A DNA stretch of 5,767 nucleotides from Sedimentisphaerales bacterium (GCA_016932895.1 JAFGCA010000115.1:1-5767), one strand, 5' to 3'; shown: positions 1 to 5,209, numbered from the stretch's first letter. A program made the numbers and translations. Notes: generated by a model not told the origin, from the sequence alone.

Positions 1-1159
1 CGCCGGCATGCCCCGGCAAATCGAGGGCCGGCAACTCTATATGTCCACCCCGGAGTACATGGCCGAGTTTGCCAAGCGCTTCTTCGAGAAGGGGGCCAGG
101 GTCATCGGGGGATGTTGCGGGACGACGCCGGAGCATATCAGAGAGATTGCGCGTGCCGTCCGCTCGATGGACAAGGCGGCGTCTCGGGCTACGGTCTCGG
201 TGGTAGCGGCGCCGAAGGGTGCGGCCCCGGACGTCCTGGGAGAGGCAACGCCTCTTGCCCAGAGGTCCCGATTGGGGGCGAAGCTGGCGGCCGGAGAGAA
301 AGTGACGACGATTGAAGTGACGCCGCCGCGCGGCGTGGACGTGGCCGCGATCCTGGAGAAAGCCGCCCTCTGTGCCGAGGCGGGCATCGACGCGATCAAT
401 ATTCCGGACGGGCCGCGCGCCAGCTCGCGGCTTTCCCCCATGGTCACGGCGGTGCGGATCCAGCAGGAGGCCAACATCGAGGCAGTGCTGCATTTCTGCT
501 GTCGCGACCGAAACCTCATCGGCATGCAGTCGGACATCCTCGGGGCCTTTGCCATCGGGTTGCGCAATCTGCTCATCGTCACGGGCGACCCGCCGAAGCT
601 GGGCGAATATCCAAGCGCCACCGGTGTCTTTGACATGGACTCGATCGCTTTGACCGGGGTCGTGCACAACCTGAATCGCGGCGCCGACATCGGCGGCAAC
701 CGCATCGATCCGCCCACGGAACTGGTGGTCGGGGTCGGAGCTAATCCCGTGGCCACCGACGTGCCCCGGGAGATCGAGCGGTTTCGCCAGAAGGTCCTGG
801 CCGGGGCGGAATACGCGATCACCCAGCCGGTCTTCGACGCCGACAGCCTGTTTCGTTTCCTGGAAGCGATCGAGGATTTCCGGATCCCGATCGTTGCGGG
901 CATCTGGCCGTTCACCAGCTACAAGAACGCCGAGTTCATGGCCAATGAAGTTCCCGGCGTGGTGGTTCCTCCGCGGTTGCTGGAGCGGATGAGCGCCGCC
1001 GAGACGCGCGAGCAGGGCCGGGCGCTCGGGATCGAGATCGCGCGGGAGCTGGTGGAGCGGATCGAGGACCGCGTGGCCGGCTTTGCCGTCAGCGCCCCGT
1101 TTGGCAACGTCAAGGCGGCCCTGGCCGTGTTGGGGAAGATAGATATCAGCGCCATTTGA
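1..1159 (+). CDS. metF: Bifunctional homocysteine S-methyltransferase / methylenetetrahydrofolate reductase, 3' part (5' end outside window)
   Basis: The reading frame enters from the left edge (first full codon at 2) and ends at TGA 1157-1159. It begins Ala-Gly-Met-Pro, matching the interior of homocysteine methyltransferases, so the ATG at 8 is internal and not a start. Counting from that Met, residues 1-54 are the end of a homocysteine S-methyltransferase domain with the zinc-ligand motif GGCCGTTPEHI (Cys36, Cys37). A variable linker (about 55-85) leads to a full MTHFR barrel at about 88-383. Family landmarks in the barrel are Glu103 in the TIEVTPPR strand, HFCCRDRN (162-169) and VTGDPPK with Asp194, which correspond to the catalytic Glu and the flavin-contacting region of MetF. 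MTHFR reduces 5,10-methylene-THF to 5-methyl-THF using FAD; the first domain methylates homocysteine to methionine. The fusion resembles B. subtilis YitJ. thyX follows after 34 bases and is probably co-transcribed. Confidence 0.93.
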   Translation, partial: AGMPRQIEGRQLYMSTPEYMAEFAKRFFEKGARVIGGCCGTTPEHIREIARAVRSMDKAASRATVSVVAAPKGAAPDVLGEATPLAQRSRLGAKLAAGEKVTTIEVTPPRGVDVAAILEKAALCAEAGIDAINIPDGPRASSRLSPMVTAVRIQQEANIEAVLHFCCRDRNLIGMQSDILGAFAIGLRNLLIVTGDPPKLGEYPSATGVFDMDSIALTGVVHNLNRGADIGGNRIDPPTELVVGVGANPVATDVPREIERFRQKVLAGAEYAITQPVFDADSLFRFLEAIEDFRIPIVAGIWPFTSYKNAEFMANEVPGVVVPPRLLERMSAAETREQGRALGIEIARELVERIEDRVAGFAVSAPFGNVKAALAVLGKIDISAI

Positions 1160-1181
1160 GGCCGCGGACAACGGATTGCAC

Positions 1182-1186
1182 GAGGG
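1182..1186 (+). promoter_or_regulatory. Shine-Dalgarno site of thyX
   Basis: GAGGG lies 7 bases before the ATG at 1194. It supports that ATG over the in-frame TTG at 1176, which lies upstream of this site and has no comparable site of its own. Confidence 0.6.
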
Positions 1187-1193
1187 TACCCGT

Positions 1194-1823
1194 ATGACGC
1201 AGCAAGCGTGTGGAAGTCGGTTGGAAGTCGAGCTGGTGGCGATTACGCCCGAAGCGCAACGCGTCATCGAGCAGGCCGGCAGGACCTGCTATCTGAGCTT
1301 CGACCGGGCCCAGGCGGATTCTCATGAGGACTTCATCCGCCGGCTGATCAAGATGGGACATGAATCGCCGTTGGAACACGCCTACGCGACCTTTCGCGTG
1401 AGGAACTGCTCGCGCGCGATGACCCACCAGCTTGTCCGGCACCGTTTGATGGCGGTCTCACAGCAGTCGCAGCGCTACGTGGACGAGAAGGGCTTTGCCT
1501 ACGTCGTTCCGGAAGGCATCCCGTCAGAGTTTGTCGACGATTTCCACAAGGACATGGAAGTCATTCAGGAAATGTACGGCAAATGGCGCGCCCGCGGCCT
1601 GCGAAAGGAGGACGCGCGCTTCGTCTTGCCCAATGCGTGCGTCAGTGAGATTGTGGTCTCGGCGAATTTTCGGGAGTGGCGTCATATCTTTGCGCTGCGG
1701 CTGTCTGCCAAGGCCCAGTGGGAGATACGCCGGGCGTGCGGGTTGATGCTGGCGATTCTCAAGGAGCACGCGGAGGCGTGTTTTGAGGACATTGCCGGGA
1801 CACAGGAGCCGGCACCGGCATAG
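1194..1823 (+). CDS. thyX: Flavin-dependent thymidylate synthase ThyX
   Basis: This 209-residue protein is a normal-length ThyX. It makes dTMP from dUMP in the cytoplasm, using 5,10-methylene-THF as carbon donor and reduced FAD as hydride source. The diagnostic RHR-x7-S motif is present as RHRLMAVSQQS (82-92), followed by QRY. GHESPLEH (55-62) and the C-terminal QWEIRRA segment are also family signatures. ATG 1194 is chosen because GAGGG lies 7 bases upstream; a TTG at 1176 would add six residues. The gene sits 34 bases after the fused MTHFR gene on the same strand with no visible terminator between, so an operon is likely. The pairing is sensible because both enzymes draw on methylene-THF. 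Unlike ThyA, ThyX releases THF and not DHF. The stop is TAG 1821-1823, only 25 bases from the stop of the convergent phosphatase gene, and I see no U-tract terminator in that space. Confidence 0.96.
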   Translation: MTQQACGSRLEVELVAITPEAQRVIEQAGRTCYLSFDRAQADSHEDFIRRLIKMGHESPLEHAYATFRVRNCSRAMTHQLVRHRLMAVSQQSQRYVDEKGFAYVVPEGIPSEFVDDFHKDMEVIQEMYGKWRARGLRKEDARFVLPNACVSEIVVSANFREWRHIFALRLSAKAQWEIRRACGLMLAILKEHAEACFEDIAGTQEPAPA

Positions 1824-1848
1824 GCACGGGACCGGCGCTCGGGATCGG

Positions 1849-3126
1849 TTAGAGGATCTCCATTCCCACGATCGTCATGTCGTCGAGTTCGGCCGGATCG
1901 ATCCGGCGATCTTTCGCACGCTCCGTGAGTCGATCGATGATCTTCGTGACGGGAGCGTCACTCATCTCGATCAGATCCTCAGCGAACTGGATGTTCCCCG
2001 CGTCGTCGAAATGCCCGACCAATGATTCCGCCCCGTCGGAGTACAGCAACAGCCGGTCGCCGGCTTCGAGCTGAACGGTTTGCTGAACGAACTCCGCGTT
2101 TTCAAAGATGCCCAGCAGGGCCCCGCGTGTTTCGAGTTGCTGCGGGGGCTGACCGGCTCGCAGAAGAATGGGATAGGGGTGTCCGGCCCGGGCGAAGGTG
2201 AGTTGGCGGGTCTTGATGTTGAGCAGGCAGTAACAGCACGTGGCGAACTGATAGCCGGAGAGCTTCTGGCCGGCCATTCTGTTGTTGAGGTTTCTCATGG
2301 CCTCGGCGGGCGTGAAGATGCGATACCGGTTGTTGATGGTCTCACGCATGACCAGGGCCTGCTTGATGAAGATGGTCAGCAGGGCCGCGGGCATGGAGTG
2401 GCCGACGGCGTCGGCGATATAGAAGCCGATGTGTTGCTCGTCGATCCGCGTGACGTCGTAGATATCGCCCGAGACCCATTCGGCCGGGAGGAACATGGCG
2501 GCCCACTGCGTTTCCTCGCAGTTGGGCAGATGCGAGGGCAGAAAATCGCGTTGGACCAGTCCGGCCAGACGGAGCTGTTCGGTCAGGCTGTTGACCAGGG
2601 CTCCCTGAGGCTGGGAATCATCGGCCATGCGAGAGCCCCACAGCCTTTCCGATGAGCTCGTCAGCGCCGCCGGTTTCACGGCGATTCCGGCGTTTTGATG
2701 CTTGCGCTGCTTCAGGTTGACGCTGATGCAGGCCCAGAGATCATCGAGCGAAATGGTTTCCATGCTGCTGGTCATGGAGAAGCTGCTGTCCGAGGGCATC
2801 AGGGAGAAGCTTCGCACCGGGCGTTTGATTCGCTGCGTGAGGAAAATGGTCCCGATATTGTTTCTCTCGAGCGACTCGATAATGCGCCCCAGTTTCGGGT
2901 CCTGAGAGATGTTTGTCCCCTGGGCGTCGATGATGGCGGTGCCGATGAGGTCGGGCCGCTGGCTGATGGACTCGTGCTCGTCCGGAGGCAGGATGCGAAA
3001 AGACAGTTTCTTCTGGCGAAAGAGTCGCTTCATTTCTGCCGGCAGTTCCGGCTTATCGGACAGAAAAACTACATCGGTGAAGCGTTCCTGTGCCTTGACA
3101 TGTCTCGTTGCCTGCATAATTCCCAT
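1849..3126 (-). CDS. SpoIIE/RsbU-type PP2C serine phosphatase with degenerate receiver-like N-terminal domain
   Basis: The protein has 425 residues. Residues about 190-425 form a SpoIIE-family PP2C domain, which dephosphorylates serine or threonine on partner proteins, classically anti-sigma-factor antagonists (STAS proteins). The likely metal ligands are all present: Asp221 and Asp224 in VSGDIYDV, Asp239 in IADAVGHSMPAALL, Asp364 in LLLYSDGAES and Asp415/416 in LDDMTIVGMEI. The domain also has FARAGHPYPILLR and ALLGIF. Residues about 16-138 look like a response-regulator fold with VVFLSD, AIIDAQG (Asp67 where the phospho-acceptor would lie) and TIFLT. The acidic pair at the first strand is mostly lost and no clear final-strand Lys is seen, so phosphorylation is uncertain. 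Residues 139-175 look like a flexible linker. No membrane segment is seen. ATG 3126 is chosen for its strong GGAAGAAGG site 8 bases upstream; an in-frame ATG at 3171 would add 15 basic residues. No STAS, anti-sigma or sigma gene lies in the window, so the target is unknown. Confidence 0.92.
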   Translation of the reverse strand: MGIMQATRHVKAQERFTDVVFLSDKPELPAEMKRLFRQKKLSFRILPPDEHESISQRPDLIGTAIIDAQGTNISQDPKLGRIIESLERNNIGTIFLTQRIKRPVRSFSLMPSDSSFSMTSSMETISLDDLWACISVNLKQRKHQNAGIAVKPAALTSSSERLWGSRMADDSQPQGALVNSLTEQLRLAGLVQRDFLPSHLPNCEETQWAAMFLPAEWVSGDIYDVTRIDEQHIGFYIADAVGHSMPAALLTIFIKQALVMRETINNRYRIFTPAEAMRNLNNRMAGQKLSGYQFATCCYCLLNIKTRQLTFARAGHPYPILLRAGQPPQQLETRGALLGIFENAEFVQQTVQLEAGDRLLLYSDGAESLVGHFDDAGNIQFAEDLIEMSDAPVTKIIDRLTERAKDRRIDPAELDDMTIVGMEIL

Positions 3127-3134
3127 AGCGGTAG

Positions 3135-3143
3135 CCTTCTTCC
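3135..3143 (-). promoter_or_regulatory. Shine-Dalgarno site of the SpoIIE-type phosphatase
   Basis: On the minus strand GGAAGAAGG ends 8 bases before ATG 3126. It decides the start against the upstream in-frame ATG at 3171, where AAGGA is only about 3 bases away. The site sits just downstream of the hairpin at 3148-3169. Confidence 0.7.
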
Positions 3144-3147
3144 TTTT

Positions 3148-3169
3148 GCCGTGTTTGGTGTGGCACGGC
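3148..3169 (-). other. Perfect 6-bp hairpin immediately upstream of the phosphatase ribosome binding site
   Basis: The arms GCCGTG (3148-3153) and CACGGC (3164-3169) are perfect complements around a 10-base loop. On the minus strand the hairpin ends 4 bases before the GGAAGAAGG site, where it could influence ribosome access or mRNA stability. It has no T tract, so it is not a terminator. The function is inferred from position only. Confidence 0.4.
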
Positions 3170-3181
3170 ATACATCCTTGT

Positions 3182-3220
3182 GGCCCCTGTCAGCATATCT
3201 ATCTTCGTCCGGAAGGGGCC
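3182..3220 (-). repeat. Inverted repeat in the phosphatase gene leader
   Basis: GGCCCCT at 3182-3188 is complementary to AGGGGCC at 3214-3220, a 7-bp stem closing a 25-base loop. On the minus strand it lies upstream of the phosphatase start. It may be a leader RNA stem or a protein-binding site; nothing further can be shown. Confidence 0.35.
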
Positions 3221-3243
3221 GTCACTTTGGGGATTTGTGCTTT

Positions 3244-3261
3244 GGAAATGTGGTGATTTCC
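3244..3261. promoter_or_regulatory. Perfect 6-6-6 inverted repeat between yggS and the phosphatase gene (operator or hairpin)
   Basis: GGAAAT (3244-3249), spacer GTGGTG, then ATTTCC (3256-3261). The symmetry is exact over both 6-bp arms. The site lies 23 bases beyond the yggS stop and about 120 bases before the phosphatase start on the minus strand. Neither strand carries a T tract after it, so a regulator-binding palindrome is at least as likely as a terminator. I could not place a convincing promoter beside it. Confidence 0.35.
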
Positions 3262-3284
3262 GGCCGCGGGGGGGGCGGGTGTCG

Positions 3285-4007
3285 TCAGCCGGCGAAGATG
3301 GCCGAGCCGATGCGCAGAATGGTGGCGCCTTCTTCGACCGCAATCTCGTAGTCGCTGCTCATACCCATGCTCAGTTCGGTGAACTGCTTGCCCACGATTC
3401 GTTCGCCCTGCATTTCGTCGAAGAGCTCGCGAGCCCGGACAAAGCAGGCGCGGATGGTGTCCTGGTTGCGCGTCAGGGGCGCCATGGTCATCAGCCCGAT
3501 CAGTTGCAGGTTCGGCAACGTTTCAATCTGTTCGGCCAGGTGGGTGGCCGCCCCCACGGGGACGCCGTATTTCTGCGGCTCGTTCGACGTGTTCACCTGC
3601 AAGAGCACGCGAGGGGACAGATTCAGCTTTTCCCCGGCGCTGCTGATCTCCTCGGCCAAACGCAGGGTATCGAGCGAGTGGATGAGCGAGGCGACCGGGA
3701 GGAGCTGGCGGACCTTGTTGCGCTGAAGGTGGCCGATCATGTGCCAGTGAATTTCCTGAGGAAGAGGCGGGTCTGCCTCCTGGCGTCCGGTAAACTGCGC
3801 CACCTGGGCCGCGACTTTCTTCAACTGCTGGACGCGGTTTTCCCCCAGATGGTTGTAGCCCAGCCGAACGACCTCCTTGATTTCCTCGATGTCGGCCGAC
3901 TTGGTGACAATCACGAGTTTCAAGTCGCCTGGCTGCCGGCCCGACCGCGCGCAGGCCGAGGCGACGGTGTCCTCAACGCGCTTGATTTTGTCAGCGATTT
4001 TGGCCAT
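3285..4007 (-). CDS. yggS: YggS/PROSC family pyridoxal phosphate homeostasis protein
   Basis: This 240-residue protein is a typical-length YggS/PLPBP. It folds like the N-terminal barrel of alanine racemase, binds pyridoxal 5'-phosphate and helps control free PLP and amino-acid balance; no catalytic activity is established for the family. Lys36 in VIVTKS is the expected Schiff-base lysine. Other signatures in order are GENRVQ (55-60), IHWHMIGHLQRNK (86-98), HSLDTLRLAEE, VNTSNEPQKYG, LMTMAP, SMGMSSD (213-219) and RIGSAIF (232-238), the last two forming the phosphate-binding end. A short insert (about 73-84) precedes IHWH. ATG 4007 places the protein start where the family normally begins; the GTG at 4058 would add 17 residues unlike the family, lying inside a strongly folding leader. 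No good Shine-Dalgarno site precedes ATG 4007, only GGTG-like bases, and the leader structure may matter for translation. The next gene downstream is the phosphatase, 158 bases away. Confidence 0.95.
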   Translation of the reverse strand: MAKIADKIKRVEDTVASACARSGRQPGDLKLVIVTKSADIEEIKEVVRLGYNHLGENRVQQLKKVAAQVAQFTGRQEADPPLPQEIHWHMIGHLQRNKVRQLLPVASLIHSLDTLRLAEEISSAGEKLNLSPRVLLQVNTSNEPQKYGVPVGAATHLAEQIETLPNLQLIGLMTMAPLTRNQDTIRACFVRARELFDEMQGERIVGKQFTELSMGMSSDYEIAVEEGATILRIGSAIFAG

Positions 4008-4072
4008 GTGCCAGCACCACAAGTGTACCCCGGAACATCCATGTTGTGTGGCACTCACGTGCCCACCGGGGT
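4008..4072 (-). promoter_or_regulatory. Candidate structured 5' leader of yggS: three-way junction with a competing pairing next to the start codon
   Basis: On the minus strand, stem P1 pairs 4066-4072 with 4027-4033 (ACCCCGG/CCGGGGT, 7 bp). P2 pairs 4059-4063 with 4050-4054 (5 bp) and closes a GUGA tetraloop of the GNRA class. P3 is AACAU-GG-AUGUU at 4034-4045, directly abutting P1; four pairs around a UGGA loop is the realistic form. The joins are 2, 4 and 0 bases, which is a compact three-way junction. As an alternative, 4044-4054 (GTGCCACACAA on the minus strand) can pair over 11 bp with 4008-4022, skipping a 4-base bulge. That would break P2 and P3 and bury the bases touching ATG 4007. 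A weak promoter, TTGTGC-17-TAGACT, lies just upstream on the same strand but would start transcription inside P1, so its role is doubtful. The pairings are seen; regulation is inferred. Confidence 0.4.
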
Positions 4073-4076
4073 CAGT

Positions 4077-4510
4077 CTATGGCAGTTTGACGAGTCGCAC
4101 AAGAGCGCGGCGGGAAATTTCACGGCTTTTGCCGATGACGGGGTGGGCGAAATGCCTGCGAAGGCTGTCGGGCGTGGCGCCTTTGTCCAGCGCGGCCCTC
4201 GACGCATAGTAGGCGCTGTATGTCGGCAATCCGGCCTCGCAGGAAACGGCGGGCGCAGCGGCCTGCGGACGCCGGGGTCTGCTTGAGGGACGACGGGTGC
4301 GGCGTTGGGACGCGCTTTCGACGGGGGGGGCTCCGCACAAAGCCGATTCGATTTGCCGCGAGGGAAATTCTCCCGGCGGATGTCGCCTCAGGAGCGCTGA
4401 TGGGCCCGCGTGGGGGCCGTAAAGATCGGACGTGCCGACACTTAGCGGGCACCTCAGAGCCCCGAGGACGACAAAAAAAAATGCAAAATCAGTAGTCTTT
4501 TGTCTTGCAT
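4077..4510 (-). CDS. Possible small exported protein, interrupted by a one-base frameshift at a 9-base homopolymer (hypothetical)
   Basis: The minus strand is free of stops in one frame from 4532 to TAG 4077-4079 (152 codons), but that frame has no ATG and its only alternative start of note is TTG 4340. An ATG at 4508-4510 in the adjacent frame reads MQDKRLLILHFF and then runs into nine T's (plus-strand A9, 4473-4481). Without correction it stops after 18 codons. One extra T would join it to the long frame, giving about 144 residues that start with a basic n-region and a hydrophobic core (LLILHFFFVVLGAL), like a signal peptide. A proline/arginine-rich middle and a basic C-terminus ending in LVRLVKLP follow. 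I recognise no family. Third-position GC of the C-terminal part is about 70%, which does not discriminate well here. The break could be an assembly error, true decay or transcriptional slippage; the whole frame could also be chance. The stop is 69 bases upstream of yggS. Confidence 0.3.
4473..4481. repeat. Homopolymer A9 (T9 on the minus strand)
   Basis: Nine A's on the plus strand. On the minus strand this run lies between the ATG at 4510 and the long open frame, one base out of phase. On the plus strand it lies roughly 60-68 bases upstream of the predicted small-RNA start, within an AT-rich stretch that could help that promoter. Confidence 0.9.
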
Positions 4511-4533
4511 TGGCCTGATTTGGGCGATATAAT
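4505..4533 (+). promoter_or_regulatory. Sigma-70-type promoter for the candidate small RNA
   Basis: The -10 box TATAAT (4528-4533) is a perfect consensus match and stands out in this GC-rich DNA. TTGCAT (4505-4510) lies exactly 17 bases upstream as a weak -35 with TTG conserved. An AT-rich stretch including A9 and AAAA precedes it. Transcription would begin near 4540. No plus-strand coding gene follows, which points to a non-coding product. Confidence 0.6.
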
Positions 4534-4539
4534 CAAGGT

Positions 4540-4735
4540 GCATGGACGGTGGCAGGGGTGGGAGATTCATTCCCTGGCGTCGTGGAGTGTGTGTTTGAAT
4601 TGGCAAGCCGGTAGATTACTTAGTTGCTCTTTGACTTCAGAAAGAGTGGTTGCTTTGTAGCATATAAACCTCGGCGAGGCAGCGTGGTCCACCGGTCTCC
4701 CCCCCAGCCGGTCCCACCACCTCGCCATTTTTGTG
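4540..4735 (+). ncRNA. Candidate independent small RNA of about 195 nt
   Basis: The segment lies between the TATAAT promoter and a strong hairpin plus T5 terminator on the same strand, and I find no credible plus-strand ORF in it. Three local stems are visible. The 5' stem has GACG/CGTC (4545-4548 with 4578-4581) and CAGGG/CCCTG (4553-4557 with 4572-4576). The middle stem is CTCTTT/AAAGAG (4627-4632 with 4641-4646) with an 8-base loop. The last is the branched terminator stem at 4673-4726. GGGGTGGGAGA (4555-4565) is complementary, with one mismatch in ten, to TCTCCCCCCC in the terminator loop (4696-4705), allowing a long-range contact. I see no landmarks of tmRNA, RNase P RNA or the SRP domain IV core. 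A 6S-like RNA is not excluded by length, but its closing stem of paired ends is not evident. The RNA runs towards yjbQ (minus strand) and ends about 60 bases before the yjbQ stop. The 5' end is approximate. Confidence 0.5.
4673..4732 (+). terminator. Intrinsic terminator with an extended, interrupted stem and C7 loop
   Basis: The outer stem GGCGAGG (4673-4679) pairs with CCTCGCC (4720-4726). GTGG (4684-4687) pairs with CCAC (4714-4717), and ACCGG (4691-4695) with CCGGT (4708-4712). The 12-base loop contains seven C's (4699-4705). TTTTT follows at 4728-4732. The T tract is on the plus side only, so it ends plus-strand transcription. Confidence 0.7.
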
Positions 4736-4793
4736 CGCGTTGGGTGGAGGAGACAGCGGACGCAAGAGCGAGATAGAACCCGGTCGCAGCGCC
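4736..4793. other. Spacer between the terminator and the yjbQ stop; nothing seen
   Basis: This is 58 bases of GC-rich sequence without an ORF, a clear hairpin or a T tract that would end argS-yjbQ transcription on the minus strand. That operon therefore has no visible intrinsic terminator and may read across the small-RNA region. Confidence 0.5.
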
Positions 4794-5204
4794 TCATTGG
4801 CCGCTGATCTGCGCGATAACCCGGCGGTTACGGGCGCCGTCGAATTCACAGAAGAAGATCCCCTGCCAGGTCCCCAGGGTCAGAGCGCCGTTGTGAACGC
4901 TGATGCGCTCGCTGCAGCCGATAATCGAACTTTTGCAGTGTGCGTCCGAGTTTCCTTCGGAGTGTCGATACCCGCGCCGGGAGCGGGGCAGCAGTTCGTC
5001 GAGCGTCAGAAGGATGTCGTGCGGGACGGAGGGGTCGGCGTTTTCGTTGATTGTAATGGCGGCGGTGGTATGGGGACAGAAGACGACCACTTCGCCGTCA
5101 CGGATGCCGGACTCGCGGACGGCCGCGTCTACTTGGGCGGTGATGTCGATCATCTCGGTGCGGCTGTGCGTGCTGACCGGGAATTCCTTCTGGACAATTG
5201 TCAT
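4794..5204 (-). CDS. yjbQ: YjbQ family protein (UPF0047, secondary thiamine-phosphate synthase type)
   Basis: This 136-residue protein has the usual family length and covers the whole single domain. Conserved features are FCPHTTAAITINENAD (His45, Glu54, Asp57), YRHSEGNSDAH (His81, Asp87, His89), SIIGCSE and LGTWQGIFFCEFDGAR (Trp113, Gln114, Glu120). The His and acidic residues form the family's putative metal/active site. Family members have been reported to show weak thiamine-phosphate synthase activity, but the physiological role is not settled, so the enzyme name should be taken with care. ATG 5204 is secured by AAGGAG (5210-5215 on the minus strand) 5 bases upstream. The gene starts 12 bases after the argS stop and the Shine-Dalgarno site sits within that gap, so it is co-transcribed with argS and possibly translationally coupled. 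No thiamine gene lies nearby to support the thiamine role. Confidence 0.94.
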   Translation of the reverse strand: MTIVQKEFPVSTHSRTEMIDITAQVDAAVRESGIRDGEVVVFCPHTTAAITINENADPSVPHDILLTLDELLPRSRRGYRHSEGNSDAHCKSSIIGCSERISVHNGALTLGTWQGIFFCEFDGARNRRVIAQISGQ

Positions 5205-5209
5205 GGCGA

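Noticed and set aside
37..915. 292-codon minus-strand open frame antisense to the fused MTHFR gene
   Set aside because: The plus strand encodes unmistakable enzyme motifs through the same bases; the antisense reading is Ser/Arg/Ala-rich noise.
1804..1848. GCCGG/CCGGC inverted repeats between the convergent thyX and phosphatase stops, considered as a shared terminator
   Set aside because: The stem choices are ambiguous and neither strand has a T tract after them; only 25 bases are intergenic.
2080..2655. 191-codon plus-strand open frame antisense to the phosphatase gene
   Set aside because: It lies wholly across the catalytic domain of a well-supported minus-strand gene; its Gly/Val/Asp-rich translation matches no motif and is the typical reflection of GC-rich codons.
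3172..3284. Sigma-70 promoter for the phosphatase gene around GTGACG and ATAGAT on the minus strand
   Set aside because: Both boxes match the consensus poorly; similar matches are expected by chance.
3180..4286. 368-codon plus-strand open frame covering yggS in antisense
   Set aside because: yggS on the other strand has every family motif. The plus-strand translation is rich in Arg, Gly and Asp with no recognisable domain and no good start signal.
4120..4452. 110-codon minus-strand open frame overlapping the possible exported protein in another frame
   Set aside because: Its translation is dominated by Arg, Pro and Ser throughout, with no hydrophobic or structured segment; it looks like a frame shadow.
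4220..4495. 91-codon plus-strand open frame ending before the small-RNA promoter
   Set aside because: It is extremely Arg/Gly-rich, has no clear ribosome binding site and no recognised family. It overlaps the better, but still weak, minus-strand frame.
4540..4735. Assignment of the small RNA to 6S, SRP, tmRNA or RNase P RNA
   Set aside because: None of the conserved cores of SRP, tmRNA or RNase P is visible, and the paired ends expected of 6S RNA were not found by eye; it is left unnamed.
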